Below are positions 55,743-59,421 of a stretch of DNA of 59,421 bases, piece after piece. Position 1 is the first letter of the stretch; the number at the start of each line of letters is the position of its first letter. The stretch comes from Colwellia sp. 12G3. Lineage in GTDB: Bacteria > Pseudomonadota > Gammaproteobacteria > Enterobacterales > Alteromonadaceae. The DNA is taken from assembly GCF_002836775.1 (NCBI RefSeq), contig NZ_PJAQ01000010.1:1-59421 (forward strand), read 5' to 3'. The position numbers and the translations under genes were made by a program. A model generated the notes under the pieces. The model ran no database searches. It was not told the DNA's origin and worked only from the letters and a program-made list of their open reading frames with translations.

Positions 55743-56786
55743 ATGCGTTCATTAGTTGCTTTTGCAGTTATTTTTTTTATTTCCCTTTCTCAAGTTTCAT
55801 CTGTTTATGCTGAGAGTAAACCTTCTACTATCGATATCACAACGCCGGCCACTAAGTCAGCATTAGCAAGTAAATCTCTATTATTAGATATTTCACCTAT
55901 TGGTGAAGAAAAGCTAGTAGCAGTTGGACAACACGGACATATTTTACTTTCCAGTGATGGCGAGCAATGGCAACAAGCCAATGTTCCCGTACAAGTTACT
56001 TTAACAAGTGTGTATTTTTTAAATGATCAGTTAGGTTGGGCTGTTGGTCATGATGCAACGATATTACACAGTCAAGATGGGGGACTTAACTGGCAAGTAC
56101 AGCAATATTTACCTTCACTTCAAAAACCTCTTTTAGATGTGTTTTTTAAAAATGCTAAGCAAGGCATAGCTGTTGGTGCTTATGGACAGGTTTTTCGTAC
56201 GAATGATGGCGGTTCCACTTGGCAAACCGAGTTTCATCAAGAATTTTTGTTAGCGGATGATATTGAGTATCTAACTGAAATGAAAGCTGAAGATGAAGCA
56301 GCATACCTTGATGAGATTTCATTTATACTTCCTCATTTTAATGGTCTAGTTCAAGAGGGGGATACTTTATTTCTTGTAGGTGAAACGGGTTTACTGGCTC
56401 AAAGTACTGACTTTGGTATCACTTGGCAACAATTCGATGGCTTTTATCAAGGATCTTTTTTCTCTTTAGCGCGCACAAAAAGCGGTAATATTTTAGTCGT
56501 GGGTTTACGAGGTCATGTTTTCCTAGGTGTGGATAATGGGCGTCAATGGGATGAAATTACCACAGATACTACTGCATTATTAAATGATATTGTTTTTGCA
56601 AAAGATGGACGTATATTTATTCTGGGAAACAATGGTATGTTGCTTATCAGTACTGATGATGGTGTAAGTTTTAGTTCAAAACCTCAACATGATGGTAAAA
56701 CCTTAATTGCAGGTGTGTGGTTTAAAGGAAAATTAATAGCTGTATCTGATGTTGGTATTAAGGTACTTGATTTATCTGAAAAGTAA
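55743..56786 (+). CDS. YCF48-like beta-propeller protein
   Basis: From ATG 55743 the protein has 347 residues with a signal peptide (ending VYA). Repeated blades match BNR/YCF48-type propellers: GWAVGHDATILHSQDGGLNW, GIAVGAYGQVFRTNDGGSTW and GLLAQSTDFGITWQ. YCF48 proteins in photosynthetic organisms assist photosystem II assembly, but many heterotroph relatives occur beside RND pumps. The frame runs back to an ATG at 55659, but that start falls beside the terminator and adds an unlikely leader. RBS AAGAG favours 55743. It precedes the RND gene by 146 bp. Confidence 0.83.
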   Translation: MRSLVAFAVIFFISLSQVSSVYAESKPSTIDITTPATKSALASKSLLLDISPIGEEKLVAVGQHGHILLSSDGEQWQQANVPVQVTLTSVYFLNDQLGWAVGHDATILHSQDGGLNWQVQQYLPSLQKPLLDVFFKNAKQGIAVGAYGQVFRTNDGGSTWQTEFHQEFLLADDIEYLTEMKAEDEAAYLDEISFILPHFNGLVQEGDTLFLVGETGLLAQSTDFGITWQQFDGFYQGSFFSLARTKSGNILVVGLRGHVFLGVDNGRQWDEITTDTTALLNDIVFAKDGRIFILGNNGMLLISTDDGVSFSSKPQHDGKTLIAGVWFKGKLIAVSDVGIKVLDLSEK

Positions 56787-56932
56787 CTGTGAACACCCAA
56801 AAAAATACATACTCGTTATCAAAAAAGATGCATCTTTATAATTTATACGCTATTTAAGCTTTCATGCTCAGCGGTTAAATAATGGTTACGGGTATTAAAT
56901 CAAAAATATAATAAAGTTCGGAATGTATTAAT

Positions 56933-59251
56933 ATGAAAATTTCTCTGGCTAGTCGAATCGAAATAGGCCTTTTTCGTCATAAACTCCTCGTGTTAATGTT
57001 ATTCGTTATCACCAGTGCTTTCTTTCTGTTTCAAGCAACACAAATTAGGCTCGATGCCTCATTTACAAAAAATATACCACTAAATCATAGTTATATGAAA
57101 ACCTATCTAAAACATAGGGCAAACTTTGGTGGTGCTAATAATATTCTTATCTCTGTCTGTGATACGAATGGAGATATTTTTAATCAAGAATTCTTTAACG
57201 CCTTAAAAGGAGTGCACGACAAGCTTTTCTTTATCCCAGGTGTTGATCGAATTCAGGTAAAGTCTTTATTTTCGCCTAGTACCCGCTTTGTCGAGGTGGT
57301 AGAAGATGGTTTTGCCGGTGGGCCGGTTATTCCTGCAAACTTTCAACCAACAGCTAAAGGGCTTGGTGTTGTTAAAGGAAATATAGAAAAAGCGGGAATC
57401 GTCGGTAGTATTGTTGCTGACGATTACAGTTGTGCCATGGTAAAAGCAGCTTTATTAGAGTTTAACCCTGATACGGGTGAAAAATTAGATACGCTTGAGA
57501 TAGCAGGTAAGTTAGAAAAAGAGATTCGTCAAGAGTTTGAAAAGGATAATATTAGCGTTCATATTATTGGTTTTGCTAAAATGGTTGGCGATGTAGCTGA
57601 AGGTGCTAAGGGTGTTGTGTTGTTTTTTGCACTTGCAATAGCCATTACCGCTGTGATGGTCTACATTTTTAGTCATTCCATTCGTTTAACCATTCTGCCA
57701 ATTCTTTGTTCATTAGTCGCTGTGGTTTGGCAAATGGGTATGTTATCAACACTTGGTTTTGGTCTTGATCCGATGTCGATATTGATCCCTTTTCTAGTGT
57801 TTGCCATTGGTGTTAGCCATGGCGTACAGATGATTAACTCAGTGGTTAAAAAGGTAGCTACAGGGTTAACACCAGCTGCAGCAGCGCAAGCAAGTTTTAA
57901 TGCACTACTTATTCCAGGTGGTATTGCCTTAGTTTCCGATACGGTTGGCTTTTTAACACTTCTCTCTATTGATATTGGTATTATTAAAGAGTTGGCTATT
58001 ACCGCTTCAATTGGTGTGGCAATGATTATTTTAACTAACCTTATTTTACTGCCAATATTACTCTCTTATACCAAAATAAAAGTGAGTGCAAAAGTAGGGC
58101 AGTTAAGTGAAGAAAGCACTGTTTGGAAATTTATGGCTAGCTTTGCTACTAAAGGTCCCGCAAGAATAATACTATTTTTTACTACTATTTTATTCGTTGT
58201 TGGTTTTTACCAAGGACAAGCTTTAAAAATTGGTGAGTTACATGCGGGTGCTCCAGCGTTACATGAATCATCACGTTATAACCAAGATACATTCTTAATA
58301 ACTGACAGGTATGCGATCAGTGTTGATTACATGTCGGTTATTATCGAGACAACGCCTGATGCGTGTACGTATTACGATACCATGTCTACCATAGATCGTT
58401 TTCAATGGCAGATGGAAAATGTACCCGGTGTGCAATCAGCGGTAAGTTTATCGTCAATCTCTAAACTTGTTAATGCAGGGTACAACGAAGGTAACCCTAA
58501 ATGGCGAGTTATCCCACGTAATCAACAAACATTAGTACAGTCAATTGCTAGGGTCCCTTCTTCTAGTGGCCTTCTTAATAGTGATTGTAGTGTGATGCCG
58601 GTTATTTTATTTTTGGAAGATCATAAAGCGGATACTATTAATACCGTTATTGATGCGGTTAAAGTGACTGCTAAAGCGTTGGGTAGTGAACAAGTACAAT
58701 TTAAGTTAGCGTCAGGTCCTGTTGGCGTTATGGCAGCAACGAATGAAGCGGTAGCCGAAGCACAACTACCCATGATGCTTTATGTTTACGGTGCTGTGAT
58801 TGCACTATGTTTAATCAGTTTTAGAAGTATTAGGGCAACTTTGGTCGTTGTTTTTCCCTTATATGTCGTATCAACACTTGCTCAGTGGTTAATGACGGCA
58901 CTTGATATTGGTTTAACAGTCTCAACATTACCAGTTATTGCTTTGGGGGTTGGTATTGGCGTTGATTATGGTATCTATATACTCTCAACTATGAGTAGCA
59001 AACTTAAAGAAGGCATGAATGTCCATGATGCTTATTTAGCGGCATTAAAAGAGCGTGGCAGTGCGGTACTTATTACCGGATTAACGCTGGCCATTGGTGT
59101 TTCAACTTGGTTTTTCTCTGACTTAAAATTTCAAGTAGATATGGGAATATTATTAACCTTTATGTTTTTAGTTAATATGTTAGCCGCTATTATTATCCTA
59201 CCAGCACTATCAGCCTTTTTATGGGTAGATAAAGGGCATGATAAAAAATAA
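56933..59251 (+). CDS. RND/MMPL superfamily exporter
   Basis: The 772-residue inner-membrane protein has about twelve membrane segments arranged as two repeats of 1+5. Large periplasmic loops follow the first (about 45-215) and seventh helices. The transport-core motifs are IPFLVFAIGVSHGVQMINS and the matching ALGVGIGVDYGIYILS in the second half, whose acidic residue D would carry protons. It resembles MMPL and hopanoid-transporter-type exporters of hydrophobic substrates, not drug-efflux AcrB, as it lacks the long AcrB docking domains. With the DUF1302, DUF1329 and YCF48-like genes it likely forms an envelope export route. The substrate is unknown. Confidence 0.88.
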   Translation: MKISLASRIEIGLFRHKLLVLMLFVITSAFFLFQATQIRLDASFTKNIPLNHSYMKTYLKHRANFGGANNILISVCDTNGDIFNQEFFNALKGVHDKLFFIPGVDRIQVKSLFSPSTRFVEVVEDGFAGGPVIPANFQPTAKGLGVVKGNIEKAGIVGSIVADDYSCAMVKAALLEFNPDTGEKLDTLEIAGKLEKEIRQEFEKDNISVHIIGFAKMVGDVAEGAKGVVLFFALAIAITAVMVYIFSHSIRLTILPILCSLVAVVWQMGMLSTLGFGLDPMSILIPFLVFAIGVSHGVQMINSVVKKVATGLTPAAAAQASFNALLIPGGIALVSDTVGFLTLLSIDIGIIKELAITASIGVAMIILTNLILLPILLSYTKIKVSAKVGQLSEESTVWKFMASFATKGPARIILFFTTILFVVGFYQGQALKIGELHAGAPALHESSRYNQDTFLITDRYAISVDYMSVIIETTPDACTYYDTMSTIDRFQWQMENVPGVQSAVSLSSISKLVNAGYNEGNPKWRVIPRNQQTLVQSIARVPSSSGLLNSDCSVMPVILFLEDHKADTINTVIDAVKVTAKALGSEQVQFKLASGPVGVMAATNEAVAEAQLPMMLYVYGAVIALCLISFRSIRATLVVVFPLYVVSTLAQWLMTALDIGLTVSTLPVIALGVGIGVDYGIYILSTMSSKLKEGMNVHDAYLAALKERGSAVLITGLTLAIGVSTWFFSDLKFQVDMGILLTFMFLVNMLAAIIILPALSAFLWVDKGHDKK

Positions 59252-59361
59252 GAATGTTACTTCATGATTGTCGAATAAGTCAGATAGTAACCAACGAGAT
59301 TAAGTAACGAAGTTGTAAAATGTTAGCTGTTATATTTTACAATGTTACTTTAAATGACAAT

Positions 59362-59410
59362 AAGCACTTAATTAAATACATAACTGTATAATTAAGTGCT
59401 TTTTTTTTTG
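59362..59410 (+). terminator. Terminator of the RND exporter gene
   Basis: AAGCACTTAATTA and TAATTAAGTGCTT form a perfect 13-bp stem with a 14-nt loop, followed by about ten T residues. Confidence 0.9.
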
Positions 59411-59421
59411 CTAAAATCAAA

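Overview
The window is AT-rich bacterial chromosome from a marine gammaproteobacterium of the order Alteromonadales. Protein similarity as I recognise it, the tRNA cluster, the proQ-prc pair, the GntR-controlled prp operon with acnD/prpF, and the style of the dispersed repeats all point to Colwellia or a close relative. This assignment rests on recognition, not on a search. No rRNA, CRISPR array, prophage or complete insertion sequence is visible.

Layout. Positions 0.4-4.5 kb: a lipid-modifying pair on the minus strand (a saccharopine-dehydrogenase-like reductase and a desaturase fused to its own ferredoxin reductase), with a divergent AraC regulator. Positions 5.1-14.6 kb: a five-gene plus-strand signalling cassette. 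It holds a 1597-residue hybrid kinase with two solute-binding sensor domains, a lone receiver, a DHp-receiver-DUF4062 protein, a SLOG-like protein with four membrane segments, and a Kv-type potassium channel. This is the best candidate here for an undescribed system. Positions 14.6-16.0 kb: a decayed, repeat-rich stretch with a possible group II intron remnant, a degenerate dispersed repeat, and a small membrane-protein gene broken by a 256-bp MITE. Positions 16.0-25.9 kb: housekeeping genes, including a methyltransferase, a CBM9-like protein, trmO, rcsF, a symporter-binding-protein fusion, metG, mrp, dcd and a yvcK-like gene.

Positions 26.2-27.5 kb: tRNA-Ala(GGC) followed by five identical tRNA-Glu(TTC) genes, with a strong promoter and terminator. 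Positions 27.6-29.0 kb: three small enzyme-like genes, then a second MITE. Positions 29.6-36.8 kb: the 2-methylcitrate (propionate) operon, GntR-prpB-prpC-acnD-prpF, with two TTGTCGACAA operators upstream of the regulator. Two intra-operon gaps carry members of a palindromic repeat family. Positions 36.9-41.7 kb: a sigma/anti-sigma/TonB-receptor surface-signalling set. Its receptor ORF contains two signal peptides. Positions 41.8-51.8 kb: a DUF2057 protein, a SIMPL protein, fRMsr, a small acidic protein, proQ, prc, nhaC, pepN and a DUF2835 protein. Positions 52.1-59.4 kb: an envelope cluster (DUF1302, DUF1329, YCF48-like, RND/MMPL exporter) ending in a strong terminator.

How the genes work together. 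The prp genes oxidise propionyl-CoA through the methylcitrate cycle. AcnD makes 2-methylaconitate, which PrpF isomerises. The sigma/FecR/receptor trio would switch on uptake when a ligand binds at the outer membrane. The last cluster looks like an inner-membrane pump plus periplasmic and outer-membrane partners for a hydrophobic substrate. The 5-14 kb cassette would link periplasmic small-molecule binding, through a phosphorelay, to DUF4062 and SLOG-type proteins and perhaps to ion flux. That last reading is inference from domains and gene order.
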